Notes: generated by a model not told the origin, from the sequence alone. Shown: positions 34,842 through 44,269, counted from the stretch's first letter. The stretch is 64,000 nucleotides of DNA from Bacteroidales bacterium (GCA_017934545.1 JAGBJI010000004.1:1-64000); one strand, 5' to 3'. Program-made: numbers and translations.

Positions 34842-37800
34842 TATAAATTCTCCTTTCTTAATTGACGTTTGAAACTCTTTCTCTCCCTTTTCAACTTACT
34901 TGCTGCAAATGAACCGTATATGGTAGGTATAAGCACCAAAGTAACAAGCGTAGATACGGTCAGACCGAATACAATCACAACGCCCATAGGCTGCCACATC
35001 TCACTGCCCTCACCTATTCCGATAGCCATAGGCAACATACCCAAAACAGTTGTTGCAGTTGTCATCAAAACAGGACGCAAACGTGATTTACCTCCTAATA
35101 CTATGGAATTGACAATACTCATTCCTCTTTCACGGTTCAAATTGATGTAGTCAACAAGCACGATACCGTTCTTAACAACTATACCTATCAACATTATGGC
35201 ACCGATTAAGGACATCATGTTAAGCGTTCCGCCCGTTATCCATATACCCAAGAACATTCCTGTCAATGCAAACGGTATGGAGAACATGATGATGAACGGC
35301 GAACGGAAACTTTCAAACTGTCCGGCCATAACAGAGTATACCAAGATGATGATAATAATACCCAACAATCCTATATCACCGAAAGTATCCTGCTGGTCTT
35401 CAACGCTACCTCCGATTTCAATACCGATATTTGACGGTATAGGCAATTCATCGGTGATTTTGTCAATTGCAGCTCTTGCTTTGTCAATGGTTGTTCCCGA
35501 AAGCGTAGCCGTAACTTTTACTATACGTTCACGGTCTTGACGTTCAATCTGAGGAGGAGCGAAAGTTTCAACAACCTTGGCTACTTCCGCCAATTTAATA
35601 GGTTTTCCTGCCGAAGAATAAAGAGTAATGTTTTCTATATCTTCTATACTTTGGCGGAATTGTTCGGCATAACGCACCTTTATATTGTACTCTTCACCGT
35701 CTTCACGGAACAACGAAGCCGTCATACCGTTCATACGGTTGCGGACAAAGGTGGAAGCCGTTGCCACACTCAAGCCGTTTTCTGCCAATTTTTCCCTATC
35801 AAAGTCAATATTTATCTGCGGTGTATAGTCTTTACGCGAAATGGTTATGTCTTTCAGTCCCTCTACCTTACTCATCTTTTCTTTGTATTGGTTAGCAAGT
35901 TTAGTTGTCGTTTCAAAATCATAACCGAAGATATGTACTTCAACCGTTGAACCTCCCGTCATACCGCCTTGCTGTCCGCCGGCAGTCACCGTAGACTTGG
36001 ATATTTCAGGGTATGTTGCCAACTCTTCACGCAACAAGTCGGATATTTCGTAAATATCCCTCTTTCTATCGGCAATGTCAACGAATTTCATACGAAACGA
36101 AATGTAGTTGTCGCCCGATGTCTGCATCAAAGACCACGAATTGCTTTCGTCGTCCGACGGTGTACCGACCGTATAAGTCATATTCTTCAATTCAGGGAAT
36201 TTTTCCCTTGCGTATTTGTAGAATCTTTCGGCAATAACTTTACTTCTTTCCACGCTCGCACCCGCAGGCAACTCAATACTTCCTGAAATCTGTGCGTTGT
36301 CAGAACGAGGTATAAAGTCAGTTCCTATAAATTTCAACAGCAACAGCGAACCGAAGAAAATTATTATTGCTGCTATTATTGTAGTCGGCTTGTGGTTTAC
36401 GCACCAAGACAGAATCTTTTCGTATCCGTTGTCCACTCTATCCAAAAATCTTTGGATAGAGTTGCCTATACGTTTGATAACGGTTACTTTTTCCTCTTTA
36501 ACGGCGTATTTGTTTACCACTTTACGTTTGTAGATTATAGAGCAAAGCATCGGCGTAAGGGTCAATGCACATATGATTGACACAACCATAATAATACACA
36601 TCATCCATCCCAATTGCTTAAACATGATTCCCGCCATACCGCTTAACATTGTGAACGGGAAGAACACTGCAATAAGGGTCAAAGTAGAAGCAACAACGGC
36701 CGTTGCCACCTCATTGGTTCCGTAGATTGCCGCTTCACGAGGTCTTGCTCCGCGTTCAATGTGTTTGGTTACGTTTTCCATTACCACTATGGCGTCGTCC
36801 ACAACCATACCTATTGATATACTCAAGGCAGACATGGTGATAATGTTCAGCGTATTGCCCGTTGCGAACAGATAAATAAACGCTCCGATTAAGGAAACAG
36901 GAATAGTAATGATAACAATAAGTGCAGCCCGCCATTGTCCCAAGAAGAACATAATTACGACAATGACAAATACGAATGCCAAAATGATGGTTTCTTTCAA
37001 AGAGTTCACCGAGTTGATGATGTTATCCGTTGAATTCATTATCTCCGTTATCTGAATATCCGGAGGCAAATTCTTCTTTATTGTCGGCATCTTCTCGTTT
37101 ATCTTCTTTACAACCTCAACGGAGTTTGCTCCGTTCTGTTTGGAAACAACTACCATTGCACCCTGCTTTCCGTTGATGTAACTCTCCTGCACTTTTTCCT
37201 GCAAAGAGTCACGTACGGTTGCAATGTCACGCATGTATATCGGACCTCCGTTGTAATTAGCAACAACTATATCGTTCAAAGGTTCGCTTTCCTTGTATTC
37301 TCCTTCAATACGGAGAGTATAACTTTCGTTTCCGATGTAATATTTTCCAGCAGGCATGTTCAGGTTTTCCGCTGCAATGCGGTTACCTATAGTTTCAACG
37401 GTCAAGTTGTAGGCTTCCATCTTTTGAGGGTCTACCAAAGCCGTGATTTCTCTTTGCGGAGCACCGCTGATAGCCACACTGCCGACACCTTCTATACGTT
37501 GCAAAGGATTGGACATATTATCGTCCAAAATTTTATACAACGCAGCCAAAGATTCTTTAGCATCAACGGAATAAATCACCACAGGCATCATGTCCGTTGA
37601 CAATTTAAAAATCATAGGCGAAGAACAACCGTCGGGAAGTGCCATCTTGACCAGCTCAAGTTTGTCACGCATGTCATTAACTGCCGCATCCAAGTCAGTA
37701 CCCCAGTTAACCTCAACGGTAACTATAGCAACGTTGTCTTTGGATGTAGAAGTTAGTTTCTTCAAATCATTAACGGTGGAAAGCGAAGACTCCAATATTT

Positions 37801-37993
37801 TGGTGACGTTATTTTCTACGTCCTCCGCACTTGCATTGGGATAGGTAACAAATACCATTGCCATATTCATATCAAAATCCGGCAACAGGTCTATGCTTAA
37901 TTTACTATAGGAAAAGATACCCATTATCATCACTGCTATAAAAGCAATGGATACTAACACGGGACGCTTTACCGAAGACTCATAAACACTCAT
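34841..37993 (-). CDS. RND-family efflux pump permease (AcrB/MexB-like)
   Basis: A 1050-residue inner-membrane proton-driven pump: an N-terminal helix, two large periplasmic loops (about 35-330 and 560-860) and two sets of TM helices. The proton-relay Asp pair is seen in ALSISIGMVVDDAIVVMENV. The opening VYESSVKRPVLVSIAFIAVMI and the internal symmetry are typical of the HAE1 family. Encoded in TetR - TolC - adaptor - pump - PG0541 order. Confidence 0.95.
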   Translation of the reverse strand: MSVYESSVKRPVLVSIAFIAVMIMGIFSYSKLSIDLLPDFDMNMAMVFVTYPNASAEDVENNVTKILESSLSTVNDLKKLTSTSKDNVAIVTVEVNWGTDLDAAVNDMRDKLELVKMALPDGCSSPMIFKLSTDMMPVVIYSVDAKESLAALYKILDDNMSNPLQRIEGVGSVAISGAPQREITALVDPQKMEAYNLTVETIGNRIAAENLNMPAGKYYIGNESYTLRIEGEYKESEPLNDIVVANYNGGPIYMRDIATVRDSLQEKVQESYINGKQGAMVVVSKQNGANSVEVVKKINEKMPTIKKNLPPDIQITEIMNSTDNIINSVNSLKETIILAFVFVIVVIMFFLGQWRAALIVIITIPVSLIGAFIYLFATGNTLNIITMSALSISIGMVVDDAIVVMENVTKHIERGARPREAAIYGTNEVATAVVASTLTLIAVFFPFTMLSGMAGIMFKQLGWMMCIIMVVSIICALTLTPMLCSIIYKRKVVNKYAVKEEKVTVIKRIGNSIQRFLDRVDNGYEKILSWCVNHKPTTIIAAIIIFFGSLLLLKFIGTDFIPRSDNAQISGSIELPAGASVERSKVIAERFYKYAREKFPELKNMTYTVGTPSDDESNSWSLMQTSGDNYISFRMKFVDIADRKRDIYEISDLLREELATYPEISKSTVTAGGQQGGMTGGSTVEVHIFGYDFETTTKLANQYKEKMSKVEGLKDITISRKDYTPQINIDFDREKLAENGLSVATASTFVRNRMNGMTASLFREDGEEYNIKVRYAEQFRQSIEDIENITLYSSAGKPIKLAEVAKVVETFAPPQIERQDRERIVKVTATLSGTTIDKARAAIDKITDELPIPSNIGIEIGGSVEDQQDTFGDIGLLGIIIIILVYSVMAGQFESFRSPFIIMFSIPFALTGMFLGIWITGGTLNMMSLIGAIMLIGIVVKNGIVLVDYINLNRERGMSIVNSIVLGGKSRLRPVLMTTATTVLGMLPMAIGIGEGSEMWQPMGVVIVFGLTVSTLVTLVLIPTIYGSFAASKLKRERKSFKRQLRKENL

Positions 37994-38036
37994 AACTTTC
38001 AGATGTTTTTACATTATTATACATAAAGAAAACATT

Positions 38037-39059
38037 TTATTTAACAACGGTAACTTTAGCACCTTGTTTCAATTTGGTATAGTCTGAAACGACAACTTTT
38101 TCTCCTGCAGTCAAGCCGTCCAATACTGCATATTTGTCATTGAAACGTCTGCCTACGGTAATCGGACGGTATTCTACCGTGTTGTCATCTTTAACTACGT
38201 AAGCATATTTATCGTTTGTTCCGTTCTGTTTAACAACTGCTTTGTCGGAAATAAGAACGGTGTTGGCACGGCCTAAATTCAATTCGGCACGTCCGAACAT
38301 TCCGGGACGGAGTTTTTGATTTGCGTTGGTGAATTGTGCTTCTACGTAGAAGGTTCTTGAAGTTGCATCAATAGTCGGCGAAATCAAAGTAATCTTTCCT
38401 GCAAATTCTTCGTCGCCGAATACTTCCACTTTAGCCTTTACGCTCATTCCTATTTTAACTTTTGAATAGAAACTTTCGTTTATAGAGAATTTCAACTTAA
38501 CAGGTGATATCTGCATAACCTGAAGTATAGGTGACGAACCTGCAACGTCGCCGTTGTCAAAGTTTCTCATGGTTACAACTCCGCTTATAGGGGAAACCAA
38601 AGTTATGTTCTCTTTTAAGTTGGCGATATTTTTCTTTGCAACGTCGTATTGTGTCTGCAATTGGTCAACCTGTTGTTTGCTTGCACCGCCCGATTGATAC
38701 AATGCTTTGACACGTGCCAATTCCACACCCAAATTATCTAACTGTGTCTGTGCCGTAGCTACGTTTGTGTTTTCCATACGCACCAATGTCTGACCTTTAG
38801 CTACACGGTCGCCCACTTCAACGAATATTTTTTCTATTCGCGTTCCGCCTGCGGAAGATATATAGTTCTTGTACATAGGCTCTATAGTGGAGGTAAAATC
38901 GTATATCTGGTCTATCTCCTGCTGCGATACCTGTTCAACCTGTACTTTTACGGCTTCGTCTTTTGCAGTTGCTGCATCTTTGTTGTCCTTTGTGCAGGAA
39001 ACGAAAGCGAATGTAAACAATCCTGCAGCCAACAATATTTTTGAAAATCTTTTATTCAT
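38037..39059 (-). CDS. RND efflux periplasmic adaptor (AcrA-like lipoprotein)
   Basis: A 340-residue membrane fusion protein with a lipoprotein signal (AAGLFTFAFVSCTKD, Cys22), a lipoyl domain interrupted by a short alpha-hairpin (about 75-160), the LVSPISGVVTMRNFDNGD segment and the beta-barrel/membrane-proximal part (TFYVEAQFTNANQKLRPGMF). It connects the pump with the TolC-like channel. It is followed after 43 bp by the pump gene. Confidence 0.93.
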   Translation of the reverse strand: MNKRFSKILLAAGLFTFAFVSCTKDNKDAATAKDEAVKVQVEQVSQQEIDQIYDFTSTIEPMYKNYISSAGGTRIEKIFVEVGDRVAKGQTLVRMENTNVATAQTQLDNLGVELARVKALYQSGGASKQQVDQLQTQYDVAKKNIANLKENITLVSPISGVVTMRNFDNGDVAGSSPILQVMQISPVKLKFSINESFYSKVKIGMSVKAKVEVFGDEEFAGKITLISPTIDATSRTFYVEAQFTNANQKLRPGMFGRAELNLGRANTVLISDKAVVKQNGTNDKYAYVVKDDNTVEYRPITVGRRFNDKYAVLDGLTAGEKVVVSDYTKLKQGAKVTVVK

Positions 39060-39146
39060 TTTATTTATTCCTTTATTATCCTGTTATTAATATATGTACT
39101 TATTGTAATACGGTTAAATCTTTATTTAATCAAATTCATTGAGCAT

Positions 39147-40508
39147 TTATCTGCCCATAACCTTTTCGTAATTAGCCTGTGCGGACAGATAATCGTAAAG
39201 AGCCTGCTGATAATTCAAACGGCTTTGCGTAAGAGCCAACTCGCTGTCGTTAAGTTCCAAAATAGTTCCGCTGCCTGTATTGTAACGAACCTTTGCTATT
39301 TCGTATCCTCTCTCCGCTTGGGCGATGGCTTCCTTGTTTACAACCAATTGTTCTTTGGCTGCATTCATACTCTTTATTGCACTTTGCAACTGAATATCCA
39401 TTCCCGTTGCAGCGTAATCTCTTTGCATCTGCAATTCTTTTATTGCTATCTCCACTTGTTTGGCTTGGTTTATCACCGTATTGCCGTTAAATATAGGAAT
39501 ATTCAACGTCAAACCGACCAAAGCGGAAGAAACCCACTTGTAATCTTTGAATTTAAAATCTTCGGCCTGCGTTTGGTAAACATATTGTCCGAAAGCGGCA
39601 AGGGACGGAAGGTGTTGGTATTTGACCATCTTCAAGTTGTGTTGCAACGATGCTATATTTAAATCCAATTGTCTTAACTCCGTATTGTCGGTCAATGCAC
39701 GGTCGGATTGGAACATATCCAACAAAGAAACATTGTTTTCATAATCCTGCAACGTTTCCGTAACTTCTATTTCCTGCGATTCGGGCAATGACAACAACAT
39801 TTTCAATTGCAAAGTTGCCAAATCCACACCGTTTTTGGCGTTTATATAAGTTGGGTTTAAGTTGTTCACCTGTACCTGAGCCCGTAAATAATCGTACTCG
39901 CTTGACACTCCGTGTTCGTAAGCGGCTTGTGTGGATTTCAAAACTTCCTTTGCGTTTGCAATACTCTGTGCCAACACTTTCAAAGAAGCATTTGCCAACA
40001 AAACATTGTAATATGCGTCTTTGACTTGTTTGGTCATATCAAGGTTGGACGAGCGTGCCTGTTCAATTATCAAATCCATCTCCGTCTGTTTGGCTTTTAT
40101 GGATTCCCACAAAGAGAAATTGACTATCGGCATTTGTGCCGACACCGTACCCGAATACGAATTCTTGTAACCTATCTCCATGTATGACGCTCCGCCCATC
40201 ATTGCCGACATGCTGGCAGGCATAAACATCACACTTTTCATAATGTTGTTGGTATACTGACCCGTTGCCGAAACGCCGGGCAGTAAGTTTCCGAGAGTTT
40301 CTTTCTTTGAGTAATCAACTCTTTTTATTTCCAATTCCGCAATCTTAAGCGTCGGGTTGTGGTCCTTGGCAATGTCAAGAGCGGTCTGCAAATTCAAACG
40401 CAAAACTCCCTGCGTTGCATTGCCGCCGTCCTGTGCCTTAACACCCCAAGCACTTATCATGCCCAAAGAAAGAAATAAGCAACTGATGATTTTGGTTCTT
40501 CTGTTCAT
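39147..40508 (-). CDS. TolC-family outer-membrane channel
   Basis: A 453-residue protein with a signal peptide (about 1-25) and two outer-membrane efflux domains (LNLQTALDIAKDHNPTLKIA; AERGYEIAKVRYNTGSGTIL and a C-terminal ALYDYLSAQANYEKVMGR). The outer-membrane component of the tripartite RND system. It lies 38 bp downstream of the TetR gene and 87 bp upstream of the adaptor. Confidence 0.92.
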   Translation of the reverse strand: MNRRTKIISCLFLSLGMISAWGVKAQDGGNATQGVLRLNLQTALDIAKDHNPTLKIAELEIKRVDYSKKETLGNLLPGVSATGQYTNNIMKSVMFMPASMSAMMGGASYMEIGYKNSYSGTVSAQMPIVNFSLWESIKAKQTEMDLIIEQARSSNLDMTKQVKDAYYNVLLANASLKVLAQSIANAKEVLKSTQAAYEHGVSSEYDYLRAQVQVNNLNPTYINAKNGVDLATLQLKMLLSLPESQEIEVTETLQDYENNVSLLDMFQSDRALTDNTELRQLDLNIASLQHNLKMVKYQHLPSLAAFGQYVYQTQAEDFKFKDYKWVSSALVGLTLNIPIFNGNTVINQAKQVEIAIKELQMQRDYAATGMDIQLQSAIKSMNAAKEQLVVNKEAIAQAERGYEIAKVRYNTGSGTILELNDSELALTQSRLNYQQALYDYLSAQANYEKVMGR

Positions 40509-40546
40509 TTCCTTTATTTATATTATATATTTTAACTGTTTATTGT

Positions 40547-41176
40547 TCAACGTTCAATTTTATCTTTCAACACCGTATAATAATATGTATCGCAGATTTC
40601 AACACCTTTGAACGTAGAAACGCCTCTTATTATTGTAAAAAGATGTGCTGCAAAGAGTTTCATCACGTCAAATTCCTTACCCATGAAAGTGAACGTTCTT
40701 TGCCTCGGGTCTTTTTCCCCGCTTGCCAAAAGTGCCAACAAAAATTCAGGTTCAACTTCAGGGAAAATCAAACCTTCTTTCTGTGCATTCTCGTACGACT
40801 TGAGCATAACGTTTTTCATAAAACGGGCATGCATAGCCATCAATCCTACGGCTATTTCGGGGTATTGCTTTTTCAGATGCAAAAGCCGTGCAATGCTTAT
40901 CTGATTCGTATCGTCAATTATTGCATAGCTTATTTTCAATATCTGAACCAAAGGATTTTTTTCGCCGCTCCAAACCGCCAAAAGTTTTTCTTGGTTCTTG
41001 GATTGGTAATGATGGAGCGTTTGTTTTATCATTTCGTCTTTGGAAGGGAAGATTTCATAGAGTGTACGTTTGCTTATACCGAGATTTTCGGCGATATTGT
41101 CCACCTTAATATCCCTGCAATCCTTTTGAACGAACTGCTGCATAAACTCCTGCATTATTTTCTCTTTGTATTCCAT
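40547..41176 (-). CDS. TetR/AcrR-family regulator
   Basis: A 209-residue regulator. The N-terminal helix-turn-helix (about 10-50) has the family pattern DNIAENLGISKRTLYEIFPS, and an alpha-helical ligand-binding domain follows. As the first gene of the efflux operon it presumably represses it and responds to a pump substrate. The inverted repeat TTGAATGC-N16-GCATTCAA at 41202-41233 in its leader is a plausible operator. Confidence 0.9.
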   Translation of the reverse strand: MEYKEKIMQEFMQQFVQKDCRDIKVDNIAENLGISKRTLYEIFPSKDEMIKQTLHHYQSKNQEKLLAVWSGEKNPLVQILKISYAIIDDTNQISIARLLHLKKQYPEIAVGLMAMHARFMKNVMLKSYENAQKEGLIFPEVEPEFLLALLASGEKDPRQRTFTFMGKEFDVMKLFAAHLFTIIRGVSTFKGVEICDTYYYTVLKDKIER

Positions 41177-41201
41177 TGCTCCGCAACTTTTATCTTACAG
41201 A

Positions 41202-41253
41202 TTGAATGCCTTTGATTTACGCTTTGCATTCAACTCTTTCCGGGTTTTACCCG
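41202..41253. promoter_or_regulatory. Putative operator region of the TetR-efflux operon
   Basis: Two inverted repeats lie between the -7 element and the TetR start: TTGAATGC (41202-41209) with GCATTCAA (41226-41233), and CGGGT-TTT-ACCCG (41241-41253). Positions fit autorepression, but neither is a known TetR site. Confidence 0.4.
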
Positions 41254-41274
41254 TTTTCAATGTTTTTCGGATTG

Positions 41275-41282
41275 CAAAATTA
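41275..41282 (-). promoter_or_regulatory. Promoter -7 element of the TetR-efflux operon
   Basis: TAATTTTG on the - strand, 99 nt upstream of the TetR start; the leader holds the putative operators. Confidence 0.5.
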
Positions 41283-41423
41283 CAGAAAACTTTTGAAACG
41301 AAAAAAGTTTTTTAAGTTTTTATTTCACTTTTCTTTTAAAATAAATCTGAATTAATTGATACTCACAGTAAAACACACAGAACAAATTTTAGAACAAAAA
41401 ACAACGCAACAAAGATTAAAAAA

Positions 41424-41550
41424 TCCGTTTTCAGAACCTAAAATAAAAAAAACATATGTTTTTGAAGAAAAAAACATATGAATTTTGATTAAAAAACATA
41501 TGTTTTTAAAACAAAAAACATATGTTTTTTTTCCGTGCTTTCTGAAAGTA
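41424..41550. repeat. 22-nt phased array E (CATATG core)
   Basis: CATATG occurs at 41453, 41475, 41497 and 41519, exactly 22 nt apart; CAG is centred at 41433 and CTG at 41543, 21.5-22.5 nt beyond. It lies in the 619-bp divergent gap between the TetR gene and the small membrane protein. The rest of the gap holds the TetR promoter side and, to the right, the AT-rich repeats at 41648-41698. Confidence 0.95.
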
Positions 41551-41647
41551 ATGTTTTTCAACGTTATATAACGGCCGTAAAAACTCTTTTTATAATCCGT
41601 CAAACAAACACAAAACACATTGAAATATAGAGTCTTATCAATAAAGT

Positions 41648-41698
41648 GTAAAATATTTTATTAAAAATGTAAAATATATTTTACTAATTGTAAAAATT
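41648..41698. promoter_or_regulatory. Three 21-nt spaced GTAAAATA repeats (putative operator)
   Basis: GTAAAATAT starts at 41648 and 41669 and GTAAAAAT at 41690, 21 nt apart. The middle copy extends to the perfect palindrome GTAAAATATATTTTAC. They end right at the -7 element of the membrane protein/XRE operon, so autoregulation by the XRE protein is plausible. Confidence 0.5.
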
Positions 41699-41702
41699 AT
41701 TA

Positions 41703-41710
41703 TAATTTTG
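41703..41710 (+). promoter_or_regulatory. Promoter -7 element of the membrane protein/XRE operon
   Basis: TAATTTTG fits TAnnTTTG, 86 nt upstream of ATG 41796. Confidence 0.5.
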
Positions 41711-41795
41711 CAAAGTCAAATTAAGACTGAAAAACAAATTAAAATCTATCAAAACAAAAAAACCTCGCAATGTACAGGCAATTGCATAAAGAGAA

Positions 41796-42299
41796 ATGAA
41801 CAGAACATATTTATTCAATCACAAATGGATGAAAGCGGGATGGATATTAATCGGAATATCCGCCGTTTGGACGCTGTTGATAGTGGTTTTCGGCGAAGAA
41901 CGGTTTGATTTTAACATCAAAATGTTCGCCTTGATAGGACAAAAATCATTTTTCCCGCTTGCAGACGGAGCTTCAACCGCCCAAAGAGGTTATTTGGAAT
42001 GGACGCAAACGTCAATGATTACAACAGTGTTGCCTGTCATGTTTTTCATCGGTGCATTGTTTGCCGCTTTTTCAAAAGAAAAACAGGAAGACGAAGCAAT
42101 AGTTCAAATCAGGGCTAACAGTTTTGTGTGGAGTATGCTTGTCAGTTACGTTATTCTTATTTTGCTTCACTTGTTTGTATACGGCGGTGTATTTTTCTAT
42201 GTATACCTTTACGGCAGTTACCTGTTTTTAGTGCTTTATTTGATAAAGTTCCGCCTTGCAGTCAATAAATATTATAAGGAGAACTGCAATGAAGAATAG
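41796..42299 (+). CDS. Small membrane protein paired with XRE regulator
   Basis: A 167-residue protein with four predicted transmembrane helices (about 14-32, 66-86, 103-125, 131-150) and a basic tail. No family recognised with confidence. Its stop overlaps the start of the XRE-type regulator, a pairing often seen in membrane-protein/repressor cassettes of unknown purpose. Confidence 0.6.
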   Translation: MNRTYLFNHKWMKAGWILIGISAVWTLLIVVFGEERFDFNIKMFALIGQKSFFPLADGASTAQRGYLEWTQTSMITTVLPVMFFIGALFAAFSKEKQEDEAIVQIRANSFVWSMLVSYVILILLHLFVYGGVFFYVYLYGSYLFLVLYLIKFRLAVNKYYKENCNEE

Positions 42300-42498
42300 T
42301 TTACGTATAGAGAGGGCCGTACTGAATATATCGCAACAGGAATTAGCGGACAAAATAGGCGTAACGCGTGCAACCGTCAACGCCATAGAGAACGGAAAAT
42401 ATGCCCCGAGCGGACTTGTATTGTTGAAAATTGCAAGTATCTGCAACAAACATGCTGATGAAATCTTTCAATTGGAAGAAAAAGATTGGAACAATTAA
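42289..42498 (+). CDS. XRE-family helix-turn-helix regulator
   Basis: A 69-residue DNA-binding protein (HTH_3): LRIERAVLNISQQELADKIG, then VTRATVNAIENGKYAPS. It is nearly all HTH domain, like YozG/YvaO-type short regulators. Start ATG 42289 is preceded by a good ribosome binding site (AAGGAGA about 42277-42283) and overlaps the upstream gene by 11 bp. Possible target: the 21-nt repeats upstream of its own operon. Confidence 0.9.
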   Translation: MKNSLRIERAVLNISQQELADKIGVTRATVNAIENGKYAPSGLVLLKIASICNKHADEIFQLEEKDWNN

Positions 42499-42521
42499 GC
42501 GTTAAACGCATTAAAAAATGA

Positions 42522-42560
42522 AAAAAGCCGTATGAAAACATCAAAATCATACGGCTTTTT
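42522..42560. terminator. Bidirectional terminator (XRE gene / hydG)
   Basis: AAAAAGCCGTATGA and TCATACGGCTTTTT pair with a 13-nt loop; A- and T-runs on both sides serve both convergent genes. Confidence 0.85.
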
Positions 42561-42575
42561 ACTCAATTCACGCGT

Positions 42576-43982
42576 TTAAAAATAAATATCACGCTGTCCG
42601 TTTTCTATTTCAACGAGATTTTTTTCTATCTTCGGTATCAGCTGGCGTTGGTCGTACTCTTCCAACATACGTTTTATCAACGCCGTTCCCTTACGCTTGG
42701 TGTCTTCCCCGGCAAAATCTTCCAAGTATTCCTTAAAGGTGAACAGTGCATTGGGCAGGCAATATTGTTTAATCAAACCCGGTTTAGCCAAATCCATGAA
42801 ATCTCCGCCTACTCTACCCTTTCGGTAACAACCCGTGCAGAACGACGGTACGTAGCCTTCGTCTATAAACGAATTGATAACCTCTTCCATCTCACGGTGG
42901 TCGCCTAGTTCAAATTGGGAACCTGTTCCCTTTCCATCTTCTGCATATGCACCCGGATTGGTTCTGCTTCCTGCGGAAATTTGCGATATTCCGTAATTGA
43001 TAAGTACGTTTCGCATTGCGGAATTTTCACGGGTTGAAAGTATCATTCCCGTATACGGCAAAGCAATGCGTATTACGGCTGTCAGTTTTTTAAAATCGCC
43101 GTCGTTCACAGGGCAAGGCACGTTCTGGGCATCGGGAGCCCCTTGTGCAGGTTCCAAACGCGGTATGCTGACGGTATGAGGTCCGCAGCCGAAACATTCT
43201 TCCAAATGGTTGGCATGTTCAATCATTGCCATAACTTCAAACCTGTAATCCGTAAGACCTAACAACGCTCCGATACCCACATCGTTTATTCCGCCCTCTT
43301 GGGCGCGGTCCATAACGGTGAGGCGGTACTCATAATCGGCTTTAGGAGTTCCTGCCGGGTGGAAACGTTTGTACTCAACAGGGTCGTAAGTTTCCTGAAA
43401 GCAAACGTAGGTTCCTATCTTTTGTTCGTGCAACCGTCTAAAATCTTCAACTTCCATCGGTGCCAACTCTATGTTTATTCTCCGTATGTAGTCTTTTCCT
43501 CCCCTTTCTTTGACACCGTAAACCGTACGTATAGCCTCGCACATATACGAAGTGTCGTTTTTGTGGTTTTCACCGCATATCAAAAGCACCCTTTTGTGAC
43601 CCTGACGCAACAAAGCACGCGTTTCGTCCGCTATCTCGTCCATTGTAAGTATTTTTCTCTTCAACTGATGGTTGTCCTTGCGGAAAGAACAATACGTACA
43701 GTTGTTACAACATACATTTCCCGTATAAATAGGAGCGAAAAGCACCAAACGCTTGCCGTATATCTCCTCTTTAACCGTGTGGGCGGTCTGCATAATTTTT
43801 TCAATCTGCTTTTCGTCTTCCGTACACAACAACGCAGCAACGTCGGTCAACGACAAACCTTTCAATTTTAAGGCTTTGTTCAATATTTCATCCAATTCAT
43901 TTTCCTGCGGTGCTTTTCTGTCCAACAGATTATACAATTTATCCCTGTCAATAAAGACTTTGTTTCTCTTTTCCAAGTTCAT
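42576..43982 (-). CDS. hydG: [FeFe] hydrogenase H-cluster maturase HydG
   Basis: A 468-residue radical SAM enzyme that cleaves tyrosine to supply CO and cyanide for the H-cluster of [FeFe] hydrogenase. The radical SAM cluster is Cys91-X3-Cys95-X2-Cys98 (VCCNNCTYC), and the HydG-specific C-terminal auxiliary cluster is Cys382-X2-Cys385-X22-Cys408, which separates it from the tyrosine lyase ThiH. Hydrogenase, HydE and HydF are not in this window. It is 32 bp downstream of the TM1266-type gene. Confidence 0.95.
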   Translation of the reverse strand: MNLEKRNKVFIDRDKLYNLLDRKAPQENELDEILNKALKLKGLSLTDVAALLCTEDEKQIEKIMQTAHTVKEEIYGKRLVLFAPIYTGNVCCNNCTYCSFRKDNHQLKRKILTMDEIADETRALLRQGHKRVLLICGENHKNDTSYMCEAIRTVYGVKERGGKDYIRRINIELAPMEVEDFRRLHEQKIGTYVCFQETYDPVEYKRFHPAGTPKADYEYRLTVMDRAQEGGINDVGIGALLGLTDYRFEVMAMIEHANHLEECFGCGPHTVSIPRLEPAQGAPDAQNVPCPVNDGDFKKLTAVIRIALPYTGMILSTRENSAMRNVLINYGISQISAGSRTNPGAYAEDGKGTGSQFELGDHREMEEVINSFIDEGYVPSFCTGCYRKGRVGGDFMDLAKPGLIKQYCLPNALFTFKEYLEDFAGEDTKRKGTALIKRMLEEYDQRQLIPKIEKNLVEIENGQRDIYF

Positions 43983-44014
43983 ATCGGTTTAATATTAATT
44001 TGTTCCTTACTTTT

Positions 44015-44269
44015 TTACTCACAATGCACTTTGGTCAACAAACATTTGACCTCTACGTTTTGCAATCTGCCCAATTTACCTGTAAGAGAATTGATTTCGT
44101 CTGCGGATTGTTCTATGATAATATTAATAATGTATATACCCTTTTCCCTTAAGGGCAATCCGCTGCGTGAAAGTATATGCGGGGAATATGATGACAACAA
44201 AGCATTGACCTGCTTTGCCGCCGCAATGTCGTACAATACTATATTAACAATACCTATTCTCTTCTCCAT
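44015..44269 (-). CDS. TM1266-family iron-only hydrogenase system putative regulator
   Basis: An 84-residue single-domain protein (RIGIVNIVLYDIAAAKQVNALL, PHILSRSGLPLREKGIYIINI, EINSLTGKLGRLQNVEVKCL), resembling the ACT/NikR C-terminal-like TM1266 family regularly found beside HydE/HydF/HydG. It has no DNA-binding domain, so direct DNA regulation is doubtful. First gene of the two-gene hydG operon. Confidence 0.85.
   Translation of the reverse strand: MEKRIGIVNIVLYDIAAAKQVNALLSSYSPHILSRSGLPLREKGIYIINIIIEQSADEINSLTGKLGRLQNVEVKCLLTKVHCE

Noticed and set aside
41352-41618. Open frame of 88 codons on the - strand through array E
   Set aside because: The frame is formed by the phased A/T repeat (KTYVFCFKNICF-type repetitive translation), has no ribosome binding site and no likely start.
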